A stretch of DNA of 64,000 nt from contig NZ_SOHA01000040.1 of NCBI RefSeq assembly GCF_004403065.1, positions 49,297 through 113,296 of the forward strand. Direction: 5' to 3'. Numbering within the stretch: position 1 is the first letter of the stretch; each line of letters opens with the position of its first letter. The translations under genes were made by a program, and so were the position numbers. Below, piece after piece: positions 45,533 through 54,787 of this stretch. The stretch comes from Cryobacterium cryoconiti. Lineage in GTDB: Bacteria; Actinomycetota; Actinomycetes; Actinomycetales; Microbacteriaceae. The notes below the pieces were generated by a model. That model saw nothing but the letters and a program-made list of their open reading frames with translations. It searched no databases and had not been told where the DNA came from.

Positions 45533-45790
45533 CTACAGTGTGGTCGCGTCCTTGGCCAGGTAGACCGCCGCTTTGAGCGTCAGCCTGGGCTGGGCGTCTC
45601 GGAGGCATTTGATTGCTGCGAGCTCTGAGGTAGCCGCGTCGATTCCGGCTTGGGCGAGCACCGTCGCTGCCCACTCGCGTGCCGCGGGAGGCGGACCTGC
45701 CGATGGCGAGTCTTCGCCGAAAATCTTCTCCAGTCGACGTCGTGGATCTTCCTTATCCCCGAAGATCTTCCACATCAATTCACTCTGCAT
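45533..45790 (-). CDS. Small hypothetical protein
   Basis: 85 aa from the ATG at 45790, which has GGGGGA 7 nt upstream; ATGs at 45805 and 45835 are less well served. Charged N-terminus KIFGDKEDPRRRLEKIFGED, then a helical part AAREWAATVLAQAGIDAATSELAAIKCLRDA that resembles ribosomal L7/L12 C-terminal-like helices only loosely. Function unknown. Confidence 0.5.
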   Translation of the reverse strand: MQSELMWKIFGDKEDPRRRLEKIFGEDSPSAGPPPAAREWAATVLAQAGIDAATSELAAIKCLRDAQPRLTLKAAVYLAKDATTL

Positions 45791-45944
45791 GATCGCATCC
45801 CCCATCGAATCCAGTGCGTGTAAACCTGCTACCACCTTAGAGAGCGTGTACGCGTGCCACGTCCGAGCGGCCTACGTTTGGTTGCTTGCAAACCCAGTGG
45901 ATCGATGCGACCGTGTGGAAGAGGAAGCCGGGGGAGGGCTGACA

Positions 45945-46093
45945 GTGAAACGTTGGATTATTGGTGCGGCAAGCGCACTCGCCTTGAGCGTTGTCGCCCT
46001 GCTGGGGGTCTATGCCTACGTCGAGATAGGTTGGGCTCGCGGTGAACAGTGGGCCAGCTTGGATGGTCCTGCGGGTCACGTCCCGCTGAGTGG
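45945..46093 (+). pseudogene. Signal-peptide gene fragment cut by IS256 remnant
   Basis: GGGGGAGGG precedes a GTG at 45945 opening MKRWIIGAASALALSVVALL, a good signal peptide or membrane anchor, then about 30 more codons. The frame runs into the IS256 remnant (about 46095 onward) and stops at 46128. The lost part cannot be found in the window. Confidence 0.55.
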
Positions 46094-46131
46094 TGGAGTT
46101 TCTCAACACCGTGCGGGTCAGTTGTTCTAGC

Positions 46132-46650
46132 TTAGGCGGCGGCGAGTTCTGGGAGGATCACCGCCTCGTCGATGACCTCGATGGGGTTGTTCATGGTGGC
46201 CAGCTCGAGCATGGATGCTTCGGAGAAGTAGCGTCGTTCCCCGGCCTCCCACTCGTCGTGCTGCTCGATCAACACCGACCCGGCCAGGCGCAGCAGGGCC
46301 GCGGAGTTGGGGAACACGCCGACGACGTCGGTGCGGCGTTTGATCTCCTTGTTCACCCGTTCCAGCGGGTTCGTGGACCAGATCTGGCGCCAGTGCCGCC
46401 GGGGGAACGCGGCGAAGGCGAGCAGGTCGGGTTGTGCGTCGACGAGCATCGCGGCGACCTTCGGGTGCGAGCGGCCGAGCATCGTGGTGACCTCGAGGAA
46501 CTGCTTTTCGATGTGTTCGCGGTCGGGCTGGGCGAAGATGGTGCGGATGATCGAGGCGACCATGTCCTGGGATCCTTTCGGGATCACCGCGAGGACGTTG
46601 CGCATGAAGTGGACCCGGCAGCGCTGCCAGCCGGCGCCCTGGAACATCGA
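46132..46650 (-). pseudogene. IS256-family transposase remnant
   Basis: About 172 codons of the C-terminal half: GAGWQRCRVHFMRNVLAVIP through WSTNPLERVNKEIKRRTDVVGVF to the natural end PELAAA. The N-terminal half with two of the three catalytic acids is gone; similarity ends abruptly near 46645 inside FQGAGW. It is in the opposite orientation to the remnant at 20306 and marks the right edge of the cargo region. Confidence 0.88.
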
Positions 46651-46948
46651 CGATATCGCCGGAGCGCGTGCGCTCGTGCAGTGGCCGGCGATCGGCGCCG
46701 CCCTGGCGGAAATCATCAACCGGGAAGTGGTCGACCAGCTAAGAATCCTCGCTGCCGGCCTTCAGCCCCAACTGCCCGGGAGCGTCGAGGTGCGCGAGCA
46801 CATCGAGCGCATGGCCATGCTTGCCTTCACGCAGCAGAGTCGCCTGGTCTCGGAAATCGCGGATACCGTGCTCGCCCCGGCTCTTCAGCGCCAGCGTGAG
46901 CACCTGACTCCCGTCACGAAACCCACGCTGCCTGCGTCGGGTATTTGA
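46651..46948 (+). pseudogene. C-terminal gene fragment next to the IS256 remnant
   Basis: An open frame starting at the IS junction reads IDDIAGARALVQWPAIGAAL and on through helices such as REVVDQLRILAAGLQPQLPG to SLPASGI-like end at 46948. Natural codon use suggests it was a real C-terminus of about 98 residues. No family recognised; it does not match the fragment on the other side of the IS remnant. Confidence 0.4.
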
Positions 46949-46975
46949 ACACTCGGCCCGTCCATCCGGCCGGGC

Positions 46976-48196
46976 TCATCCGGCAACGAACGCGCCAGTC
47001 ATGAGTTCAATTTCGCTTTCCGGGATGTTGAGTCGGCGGGCTTCCACGATCCACCCGGACACAGCAGTCTTGACTTCTGAGAGCAACGCGACGGCGTCTT
47101 TCACGCGGAAGTACCGTGCCACGTCGAGGAGGGTGGCGCTGTCCGCGGAGAAGGTGTCGTAGTCGATGGACGTGGACAATTCCTTGGGTCCCGCTGCGGG
47201 GTTGGGGTTGAGGTCGAACGCGGGGGACAAGTCCCAGCTGTGTGTGGTGTCCGAACGGAGGAACCCGTGATTCCTGAGATGGTCGTCGGTGTTAGAGATC
47301 AGGATTGAGAACGCGATCCGGCGCCACAGCTCGCGAAGGTCACGCGTCGCAGATGAAGAGGACTGCTCAATGACCTCGGCGATTTCCAAGTAGCTGCGGT
47401 GCTCGCCGTCAACGGCTTCGAGCATCGTCATGGCGCTCACGTATCCGATGCGGCGATCCCCGACTCGGTCGAACCTGTTGAGCAGCAGCACGTTCCGGCC
47501 TGCGACACTCATCAATTCGGTGCGCGGCGTTCGAATGCCTGCCCGGCTGGCCAGCGTCAGGGCGAGTTGCTCCCAGGCCATGACGTCCCATTCGTCGGAG
47601 GCAACACGGGGGAACTTCGCAATGAGCAGTTCACCCCGGCCGTTGATAACGGCCGCTTTGGGCCGGGCGCCACCGATAGAGCTTCCCGCGCGCAGGAGTA
47701 GCTGCAGCGATTCGTCATCGGGGTGGTCGCTCTCAACAGATTCGACGGCGTTGAGAAGCCTCGATAGGCCGACCAGGTGCGGCACGCTTGCAGCCGCCGG
47801 CCCCAGCCAATCAGTGGTCCCCGGACGACGGAACCGGAAGGCTCCTTGACGAAGGTCGTCGCGAACACCGAGCGTGTAGTCCAGTTCGCCGAAACTGCGT
47901 TCAGCGACACCGCCTTGGGTAGCACGGTGACGTTCGGATCGTTCGATGAGTTTGCGTCCCCAGCGGTCGGGTGCGCAGTCCGTGAACGCCCCGAAAAGGC
48001 GACGCCCGTCCGCAGTGTTGAAGGACCCGGATGAGAGCGGCAGCCCGGGATCGAGGGAGTACGCGTCTCGTCTGGCCAGATAGTCGATGTCGTAGGTGAA
48101 CGTGGCGCTCTCGGAGTTGCGTCGACGATGCGCGTAGACCGTGCCGGCGCGGACGTCGACTCCGTCTATTTGCACCCAGACTTCCGCGTCAGACAT
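46976..48196 (-). CDS. hipA: HipA-family serine/threonine kinase toxin
   Basis: 406 aa from the ATG at 48196, which overlaps the hipB stop by 8 bp. GSSIGGARPKAAV is the regulatory and ATP-binding loop, SNTDDHLRNHGF the catalytic loop with Asp, and WDLSPAFDLNP the metal-binding segment; all key residues are kept. HipA kinases phosphorylate targets such as glutamyl-tRNA synthetase and stop growth. With HipB it forms a toxin-antitoxin system that may stabilise the plasmid. A 3' fragment of a second copy lies at 52585. Confidence 0.9.
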   Translation of the reverse strand: MSDAEVWVQIDGVDVRAGTVYAHRRRNSESATFTYDIDYLARRDAYSLDPGLPLSSGSFNTADGRRLFGAFTDCAPDRWGRKLIERSERHRATQGGVAERSFGELDYTLGVRDDLRQGAFRFRRPGTTDWLGPAAASVPHLVGLSRLLNAVESVESDHPDDESLQLLLRAGSSIGGARPKAAVINGRGELLIAKFPRVASDEWDVMAWEQLALTLASRAGIRTPRTELMSVAGRNVLLLNRFDRVGDRRIGYVSAMTMLEAVDGEHRSYLEIAEVIEQSSSSATRDLRELWRRIAFSILISNTDDHLRNHGFLRSDTTHSWDLSPAFDLNPNPAAGPKELSTSIDYDTFSADSATLLDVARYFRVKDAVALLSEVKTAVSGWIVEARRLNIPESEIELMTGAFVAG

Positions 48197-48521
48197 CGGC
48201 CTGTTTCTTCGGCTGGCTCTGGCGCACACGCTGCGGGAGAACTTCCTCGGAGCGAAGCCGGCCGATGTCGCTGCGATAAGGGTCGGCGCTCTCAACGACT
48301 ATGTCCATGATTCCCAGTGCCCGGAAGACACGCAGCGCGGTCTCGAGGCTGACGCCTCCTTGGCCCGATTCAAGCTTGTGGAGGGTGGCCCGGCTCATGC
48401 CGGCGCGGTCCGCGACCTGCGCAGCAGTCAACCCGAGAAGTTTGCGCCACGTCTGAACGTCCGTGCCAAGTTCACGCAGAGCACGCCGGACCGGGATGGG
48501 CGTTGTTCGCGTCTCGACCAT
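48189..48521 (-). CDS. hipB: HipB-like XRE antitoxin
   Basis: 110 aa, AGGAG 6 nt before the ATG at 48521. WRKLLGLTAAQVADRAGMSRATLHKLESGQGG is an XRE helix-turn-helix; the C-terminal tail is polar and unstructured, as in HipB proteins that use it to bind HipA. It should bind HipA and repress the operon via the palindrome upstream. Confidence 0.88.
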   Translation of the reverse strand: MVETRTTPIPVRRALRELGTDVQTWRKLLGLTAAQVADRAGMSRATLHKLESGQGGVSLETALRVFRALGIMDIVVESADPYRSDIGRLRSEEVLPQRVRQSQPKKQADV

Positions 48522-48547
48522 TGTATCTCCTCGCTAAAGCTCATTAT

Positions 48548-48569
48548 TTTATACACTAACAGTGATAAA
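48548..48569. promoter_or_regulatory. hipBA operator/promoter
   Basis: TTTATACACTAACAGTGATAAA (48548-48569) is a near-perfect inverted repeat in an AT-rich stretch 27-48 bp upstream of hipB. On the minus strand TTGCTT and TAAAAT give -35 and -10 at 16-bp spacing overlapping it. HipB autorepression here is the likely mode. Confidence 0.6.
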
Positions 48570-48930
48570 GCAATTTATACTTAGCATTAGCTCGGTTGTT
48601 GTTTAGCGCGGATCGCAGCGCACGATTGTGCCGCGCGTCGGGCGTAGGACGTGTGGCGCATGGCATCGGCTGCCATGCTCGACTTTCCCAGGCCGCGACG
48701 TTCCAACAGAACAGCGTTGCGGCCCTCTCGGGTGAGCAAGTTGAGCGCGCACGGCGGGCCGCATGAATTTGCGGGGTTCTCCTGCCTGCTACGGTCAGGA
48801 TTAGCACCGAGAATCTCAGAGATGATCTGCTGCGTCCATCGCATATGGCACACCCGGCGTGAGCCGGGGTCGCAAAGGTACGGGACCCCTCGGGTCCGCC
48901 GGCCCACGGAATAGACAGGATCGACCTCAG
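48570..48930. other. Spacer between hipBA and the GGDEF-EAL gene
   Basis: About 360 bp. Minus-strand frames in it (for example 48587-48943) have no recognisable family and odd composition, so I call no gene. It should contain the promoter of the GGDEF-EAL gene. Confidence 0.35.
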
Positions 48931-51318
48931 ATGGGGCCCTCATCTCGCCAATCAGAGTATCGGGTGGCTGTACGGGAGTGCTGGCGGCGGCCGGAGGGCA
49001 TCACCGAGAGCACGAGGTGGTCATTCGCCACTCTGGCCGTTGTCTCGTTGCTTCTGTCTTTGCCCGCCGCACTAGTGGACGCCCAGGAGAACCCTGTTCG
49101 GGAATTCGTGCTGCTCATCGGCGCAGTGGTGCTGGCCGGTTCCTGCATCCATGTCTATCTGAGTCGCCGGGTTTCACTCTGGTTAGACCTCTTGGATGCT
49201 GTCGTGATCATTGGTTTCGGGCTGGCCAGTCCGACTCCGACATCGGTAGTGGCCTATGTGTTCACCGCTGTGTGGTTTCGGGCCTTGTACGGCTCGGCCT
49301 GGCAGTCGCTGCTGAGATGCGTGCTCATGGCGGCCGCACTGTACGTCACGGTTCCATTGTGGCCGCTGGTCCCGCACCACGCAGTCAGCCCATCGACCGT
49401 GGGACTGTTCGAATCCTTTCCGCTCCTGTTCCTCGCCGTCTTCATCGCCCGCCAGCTCGGAGCCGGATTGCTCGCCCGCGAACAGGGCACCAAACGGGTC
49501 ACCGCACTAGCTACGACGGGATCACAACTACTCGGCCTCACCGATTCGGGGCAGATCCGGGCTCTCGCCTGGACCGCCTGCACCGAGATTTGCGCGTCCA
49601 CGCCCGGACTGCGCATGCTCAAAGCGGTACGAGATGGCACGGGACTTCGGGTCGAGGGTGCCGCCGGCAGCTTCCTCAGAGTCCCGGAAGCACTTCCGGG
49701 AACGGCCATCTCAACCACCGCGGACCCGGCCGATGCCCAAATTGTCGACCCGGCAGCGCTCGACGCTGCTACCGGGGCAACCCTCGACTGGATGTGTATC
49801 AGCCTGAGATCCATGCGGGAGGATTCCTGGATGCTCGTGGGTGCGCCCAGGAAGATCCCCTCGGATGCCCTGCTGTGTGTCCGCGACTTGATCAACCAGG
49901 TGGCACTGGCCCTGCGCAACAGCGACGTGCACCACCAACTCACCGTGCAGGCACAATATGATTCCCTGACCGGCCTGGACAACCGGGCCTCTTTCACGGC
50001 GAAGCTCTCCTCCGGGATCGACCTGCACACCGGCCTCGATGGATTGCATGTCCTCTTCCTGGACTTGGACGATTTCAAGGATGTCAACGACGTCCTGGGC
50101 CATCGGGCGGGCGATGCGGTGCTGGTCGAAGTCGCGGCGCGCCTGAGTGCGTGCACTCGCCCCCTGGATGTGTGCGCACGTCTGGGTGGGGACGAGTTCG
50201 CCGTCGTGCTCCACGGCTCGACCGTCGCCGCCGCAACGGACGTGGCCCAGCGGGTGGTGGACGCCTTGACCGTGCCCATGGTCATCGGCGGCCGCATCGC
50301 CCGGGTAGGGGCCAGCGTTGGCATCGCGACCGCAACGCCAGGAATCGATATCGACGAACTTGTGCACCAGGCCGATGTCGCCATGTACGCGGCCAAAGCC
50401 AATGGCAAAGGCCAGGTGCAGACCTATCACCAAGGGCTCCTGAAGGCCGATGCTCCACGCCTCACATTCGAATGGCAACTCGCCGCCGCGGCAGCAGCCG
50501 GTGAACTTGTCATCCACTACCAGCCGATTGTGTCCTTGCCCAACATTAACTGCACCGGCGTGGAGGCCCTGGTGCGGTGGCAGCATCCCGAACGCGGCCT
50601 CCTCTTCCCGGGCCACTTCATCGAGATCGCCGAGCGCACCGGTGTCATCGTCGACATCGGAGCGTTCGTCCTCCGCCAGGCCTGCGCGGATGCCGCCGCC
50701 TGGCAGCACGCACATGCTGGCATCCCTCTCGACGTGCACGTCAACGTGTCCGCCAGGGAACTCGACCACGACCATTTCATCGACACCGTCCTCGACTGCC
50801 TCGCCGCCACGGGATTCCCCGCCGCCAACCTCATTCTCGAACTGACCGAAACCGTCATCCTGGATGCCCCGGTCGCCATCGAACGCGTCCGGGCCCTCGC
50901 CGCTCACGGCATCAAGATCGCCGTCGACGACTTCGGAACGGGATACTCGTCACTGACTACCCTGCGCACCCTACCGGTGGACATCATCAAACTGGACATG
51001 AGTTTCGTCGCGGGCGCACTCACGAACACGGTCGATCGCACTGTCATCAGTGCGATCGTCCGAATGAGCGCGGAACTCGGGATCGAAACCGTTGCCGAGG
51101 GAGTCGAAAGACTCGATCAGCAGCGCTTCCTGGAAGGGATCGGCACGAACGCGGCGCAAGGCTACCTGTACGCACGGCCGATGCCGGCGGCCTCGTGCGC
51201 GCGTTGGTTGGAAGGCAACCTCCGGGATGCTGACGCTTCCGACGACAAGATGCGCGGAAAATCTCGCACAGCACCTGAGTCTGGTCACACCTTGGTCCCG
51301 GTGAAATTGCAATCCTAG
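48931..51318 (+). CDS. Membrane GGDEF-EAL cyclic-di-GMP enzyme
   Basis: 795 aa from the ATG at 48931 (GTG at 48859 possible). Six or so membrane segments in the first 180 residues, a GAF-like region, GGDEF domain with DSLTGLDNRASF and LGGDEF, then EAL domain with EALVRW, ELTET, DDFGTGYSS and ETVAEGVE. All catalytic residues of both the diguanylate cyclase and the phosphodiesterase are kept, so it could make or break c-di-GMP. The GGDEF I-site RxxD is not clear. Next to it, convergent, is a PAS protein. Confidence 0.88.
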   Translation: MGPSSRQSEYRVAVRECWRRPEGITESTRWSFATLAVVSLLLSLPAALVDAQENPVREFVLLIGAVVLAGSCIHVYLSRRVSLWLDLLDAVVIIGFGLASPTPTSVVAYVFTAVWFRALYGSAWQSLLRCVLMAAALYVTVPLWPLVPHHAVSPSTVGLFESFPLLFLAVFIARQLGAGLLAREQGTKRVTALATTGSQLLGLTDSGQIRALAWTACTEICASTPGLRMLKAVRDGTGLRVEGAAGSFLRVPEALPGTAISTTADPADAQIVDPAALDAATGATLDWMCISLRSMREDSWMLVGAPRKIPSDALLCVRDLINQVALALRNSDVHHQLTVQAQYDSLTGLDNRASFTAKLSSGIDLHTGLDGLHVLFLDLDDFKDVNDVLGHRAGDAVLVEVAARLSACTRPLDVCARLGGDEFAVVLHGSTVAAATDVAQRVVDALTVPMVIGGRIARVGASVGIATATPGIDIDELVHQADVAMYAAKANGKGQVQTYHQGLLKADAPRLTFEWQLAAAAAAGELVIHYQPIVSLPNINCTGVEALVRWQHPERGLLFPGHFIEIAERTGVIVDIGAFVLRQACADAAAWQHAHAGIPLDVHVNVSARELDHDHFIDTVLDCLAATGFPAANLILELTETVILDAPVAIERVRALAAHGIKIAVDDFGTGYSSLTTLRTLPVDIIKLDMSFVAGALTNTVDRTVISAIVRMSAELGIETVAEGVERLDQQRFLEGIGTNAAQGYLYARPMPAASCARWLEGNLRDADASDDKMRGKSRTAPESGHTLVPVKLQS

Positions 51319-51558
51319 CGAGCCGCTTGGCCCCTCCAGCCGGGTGCCCGTAGTGTCTGCGGGTGGGGCGGTCGTGACGATGGCTCACGAGGATCGGTCT
51401 AGGTGGAGGGCGAGTTCACGAGCAGCCACGTGGGTTGACTTCCCTTAGGAACTCAAATGAGTGCGTTGCTTCCGGGTGGTCGTGCGCTGCGGTGGGGGCT
51501 CGGCTCACGAAGGAGGTTGCCCCGGTCACCCATTCCACGACAGCTCAAGCGCCTGTAA

Positions 51559-52449
51559 CTACGGCTTGACGAACTCGCGGAGTGTTTCCATGGCTCGCCC
51601 CATGGCGGCGCGAGCGGCATGGATCCGGGCTGCGCTCGAGGGTGCCTCGTGCTCCAGCACGCGGTCGAGCTCGAGCGCGGCCGCAAAGAGGTCCTGGAGC
51701 ACCTCGGAGTGGACCGCCTCCACGATGCGCTCGCTCTCCTCAAGGCGGGCGAGGCGCTCGCTGCGCCGGATATTGCAAACCTGTCCCCGCGGCCCCGGCT
51801 GGGCGTAGAGGTCGGTCACCGCCACCTCCACCCACGACCAGACGCCGTCGGTGCGGACCCGGAGCTCACCGACTCGCTCCGCCCGGAGCGGGTCGGCGGC
51901 CAGCAGGCCCTCGAACGATTGGTGGTCCTCAGGGTGGATGCGGTCCGTAAGGGGCGTGCCTACGACCTCGTCGGCTGCCCATCCGAAGAGGTTCGCGACC
52001 GCTGGGCTGGCGTAAGTGACCACATGGTGCTCGTCGACCAGGACTGCGGCGTCGCTGGAGCGTTCCATCAGGTGCCGGACGGCGTCGCCGAGGTTGAGGG
52101 AGGCGCCGACGATGCCGATCAGCTTTCCGTCGCGATACACGCCGCTATCGGTAACCAGCGCGTACAGCACCTCGCCGCTGCGGTTTCGAACCGGGAATCC
52201 GCCAGACCATGAACCGCCTTCTCGCAGAGCAGTCATGATCTCCGCAGCCGCCTGCCGGGAGAGCTCAGGCACCGTCACGTCCCTGATTTCACGTCCCACG
52301 GCCTCCGCGGCGGGCCAGCCGTACAGCTGCTCGGCGGCGCCGTTCCAGAACAGCACCGTCCCCAGCGTGTCCGTCGCTATCACCGCGTGCCCGAGGGCGT
52401 GCAGCAACTCGTCGGCCGACAGACGCAGGGGGAGCGCCTCGGTATCCAT
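51559..52449 (-). CDS. Tandem PAS protein without kinase domain
   Basis: 296 aa from the ATG at 52449 (start at 52470 or further upstream possible). Two PAS domains: LLHALGHAVIATDTLGTVLFWNGAAEQLYGW with a GxxxR pattern, and AAVLVDEHHVVTYASPAVANLFGW. The tail SERIVEAVHSEVLQDLFAAALELDRVL looks like the dimerisation helix of a HisKA_3 kinase with its His, but the ATP-binding domain is missing. The frame ends naturally in REFVKP. It may be a truncated sensor or an adaptor; partner unknown. Confidence 0.7.
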   Translation of the reverse strand: MDTEALPLRLSADELLHALGHAVIATDTLGTVLFWNGAAEQLYGWPAAEAVGREIRDVTVPELSRQAAAEIMTALREGGSWSGGFPVRNRSGEVLYALVTDSGVYRDGKLIGIVGASLNLGDAVRHLMERSSDAAVLVDEHHVVTYASPAVANLFGWAADEVVGTPLTDRIHPEDHQSFEGLLAADPLRAERVGELRVRTDGVWSWVEVAVTDLYAQPGPRGQVCNIRRSERLARLEESERIVEAVHSEVLQDLFAAALELDRVLEHEAPSSAARIHAARAAMGRAMETLREFVKP

Positions 52450-52584
52450 TAATCCAGCCTGCACCCCCATGCTTCGCGTGGTCACGGGTCGAAAGTCCCG
52501 AACTGGACGGCACTCTCCGTGCCCTCGATCCGCTCCAGCCACATCCGCAGGCACCCCGTTACTGCTCGGTGCTGTCTAGGACTC

Positions 52585-52790
52585 GCCAGCCATGAGTTGA
52601 TTTCGCTTTCCGGGAGGTTGCGTCGTCGCGCTTCCACGACCTACCCGGACACAGCAGCCTTGACTTCTGCCGGCAACGTGACGGCGTCTTTCACGCGGAA
52701 GTACCGAGCCACGTCGAGAAGAGCGGCGGTGTCCGCGGAGAAGGTGTCGTAGTCGATGGACGTGGACAACTCCTTGGATCCCGCCATTGA
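52585..52790 (-). pseudogene. hipA 3' fragment
   Basis: KELSTSIDYDTFSADTAALL and DVARYFRVKDAV match residues near the C-terminus of the HipA at 46976 almost exactly, also at the DNA level. A Trp codon has become TAG after AAVSG, and the last codons are shifted in frame. Only the last about 70 codons are present. It is a relic of a duplicated or recombined hipA. Confidence 0.82.
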
Positions 52791-53793
52791 TCCAAGGTTC
52801 CCAGACGCAGGCGGGGACTCGGCATAATGCCGGCGGATCCTCCAGCGCTGCTCATATTGAGACCTGGGATAGGGTCCACCCTGTCTGCGCGGCGAGCAGC
52901 ATTTCAATTGTTTGTGGACCTGGCTCAGCTCGCCGGGCGCGCCTGATCACTAGCAGGTAACGCTCCTGTAGCGTGATGCATCGGAGTCCCCCCACTCCAA
53001 CGATTGGCCCCGGTTCTCATGCTCGTCTTCCCCAGGCGATACATGCCGGGGCTTTTCGTTTAGTGGCCGCCTCCAACGCGCAGCCGCAGACCCCCGGCAC
53101 CTGAGGGCGAAAAGAGAGCGCGAGAGAGCGCTTGCGCAGAACCCAGTCGGAAAGCGTCTCGGCTGACAGCTATCGGGACTTGAGCACAGCCGGCCTGTCC
53201 AATTCCAATCGCGCTGAAAGCTAGGAAACCCCAGACCAAATCCGTAAAATAGCTCGTCGGCTGAAGACAGCGTATATTCGGCGGCATCGCGATCACCGAC
53301 GCACACGGCAAGCCCATTCGTGCCATTCCGGCACCATGGACCTCAAGTCAAAGGCAAACATTTCATCATGAGCTTGGACCTTATCGAACTGCTGGACCTC
53401 GGGCTCGTGGAAGCCGACAAGGACCTGATCCCGTTCTCGTGGGAGTGGGAGTGGCGCGAGTTTCCGGCTCTGCCGCGGCCGAACCGATAGCGTCCACGGG
53501 CCACGATCAAATATCAGGATCGGACGCGTTCGCTCGGTACCTGAAATTGGTCCTTATTCGTGACCGATAATGTATATTATGTCAGATTTAAAGCGCATCT
53601 ATTGCAGAATGTGCGGAATAGAGCTCCCCTGATAATGGCTTCGGCGAAAGTCGAAGACAGCGTGAACTCCTACGATTCACACTGGGATGCGGCGAGTTCG
53701 ACCGGCGTTTGGCAGCCCCCCACGGGTCAGTCTTTGCGTATGTTCACGCCCGTCCTGCGAAGTCGCTCTTGCCCTGGGCGATTCTGCCGTCTA
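52791..53793. other. Gene-poor kilobase
   Basis: No gene is clearly supported. A 40-codon frame at 53368-53490 (MSLDLIELLDLGLVEADKD...) has plausible codon use and is rich in Trp/Glu, with open frame upstream, and may be the end of a lost gene. A long-loop hairpin with T-run is at 53007-53061. The right end holds the ABC operon promoter. Confidence 0.4.
53007..53061 (+). terminator. Possible terminator with long loop
   Basis: GCCCCGG (53007-53013) pairs with CCGGGGC (53046-53052) and is followed by TTTTCGTTT. The loop is 32 nt with CATG repeats in it. No gene is read into it, so it may be what is left of a removed gene's end. Confidence 0.35.
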
Positions 53794-53813
53794 ATGTGAG
53801 TGAGTGCTCACAT
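53769..53813 (+). promoter_or_regulatory. Promoter and operator of the ABC transporter operon
   Basis: TTGCCC (53769-53774) and TAATGT (53792-53797) are 17 bp apart. Overlapping the -10 and start site is the palindrome ATGTGAG-TGAGTG-CTCACAT (53794-53813). Transcription would start at about 53804, the GTG start codon, so the mRNA may be leaderless. The TetR regulator encoded at the end of the operon is the likely ligand-responsive repressor. Confidence 0.65.
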
Positions 53814-54787
53814 CAATTATCGAAACGGATACGTCCGCAGCCTCCATCACCACTGACGGCCTGCTGCGCCAGTTCGGCAGCCTGACTGCACTTGACCGGG
53901 TCACCGTGACTCTTCCCCGGGGCGGCGTGGTCGGCCTCCTCGGCCCCAACGGATCCGGCAAGTCAACTCTGATCCGCATCTTGCTCGGGCTCATTCCTCC
54001 GACATCGGGCCAGGCCACCGTACTCGGCCACCCGACCACGAAACCGGCCCGCTACGCGGGCGACGTCGGAGCGCTCATCGAGGCACCGTCGTTCGTTCCG
54101 GGGCTCTCGGCTCGCAAGAATCTCCTGTCGCTGGCTCGTCTGCGCGGCTTGCCCACGACCCGTGTCGCCGAGGTCATTCGCATCGTGGGCCTCGAGGGTC
54201 GGGAAAACGAATCCGTTCGCCGCTTCTCCCTCGGAATGAAGCAGCGGCTCGGCATCGCCGCGGCGCTGCTGCCTGACCCCGCCCTGCTGATCCTCGATGA
54301 GCCCACCAACGGCCTTGACCCGGCCGGGATCGTGGAGATTCGGCAGCTGCTCAAGACTCTGGCGGCTGAAGGGCGCACGGTGGTGGTCTCATCCCATCTG
54401 CTCGCCGAGATCCAGGCGGCATGCGATTATCTCGTCATCATCCGTTTCGGCGAGCTGATGTTCTCGGGACCGATGGGCGAGCTGCTCGACAAGGCCGGCG
54501 CGCGCATCGAGGTTGCCCCGGAGCATCCCGCTGATGTCGACCGGCTGCGCGTTGCTCTCGCCGCGGCGGGGTGGTCGCTCGAGGATGACTCGCTCGTCGT
54601 GCACGGCTCGCCCGCCGACGCGGCGGCGCTCAATCGTGCTGCACACGAGGCCGGCATCACGCTCAGCCGACTGACCCCGATCAACGAATCCCTCGAGGAC
54701 GTGTTTCTCGAGATGACGGCGGCACCGACCCGCGACCCAGTAGCTGCCTCTCAGGGCGCCCGAAAGAAAGCTTCCACCAATGCGTGA
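53804..54787 (+). CDS. ABC transporter ATP-binding protein
   Basis: 327 aa from the GTG at 53804. Walker A GPNGSGKST, Q-loop region, signature FSLGMKQRLG, Walker B ALLILDEPT and H-loop SSHLL are complete. The C-terminal domain of about 80 residues is of the CcmA/NatA-type exporter class. It pairs with the permease that starts 8 bp before its end. The substrate is unknown; peptide antibiotic or drug export is common in this class. Confidence 0.9.
   Translation: MLTSIIETDTSAASITTDGLLRQFGSLTALDRVTVTLPRGGVVGLLGPNGSGKSTLIRILLGLIPPTSGQATVLGHPTTKPARYAGDVGALIEAPSFVPGLSARKNLLSLARLRGLPTTRVAEVIRIVGLEGRENESVRRFSLGMKQRLGIAAALLPDPALLILDEPTNGLDPAGIVEIRQLLKTLAAEGRTVVVSSHLLAEIQAACDYLVIIRFGELMFSGPMGELLDKAGARIEVAPEHPADVDRLRVALAAAGWSLEDDSLVVHGSPADAAALNRAAHEAGITLSRLTPINESLEDVFLEMTAAPTRDPVAASQGARKKASTNA

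Noticed and set aside
48587..48943. 118-codon minus-strand frame between hipB and the GGDEF gene
   Set aside because: Odd composition, no family, and overlaps the start of the GGDEF-EAL gene.
52950..53306. 118-codon minus-strand frame in the gene-poor kilobase
   Set aside because: No ribosome binding site, no family, and it runs through a long hairpin with a T-run.
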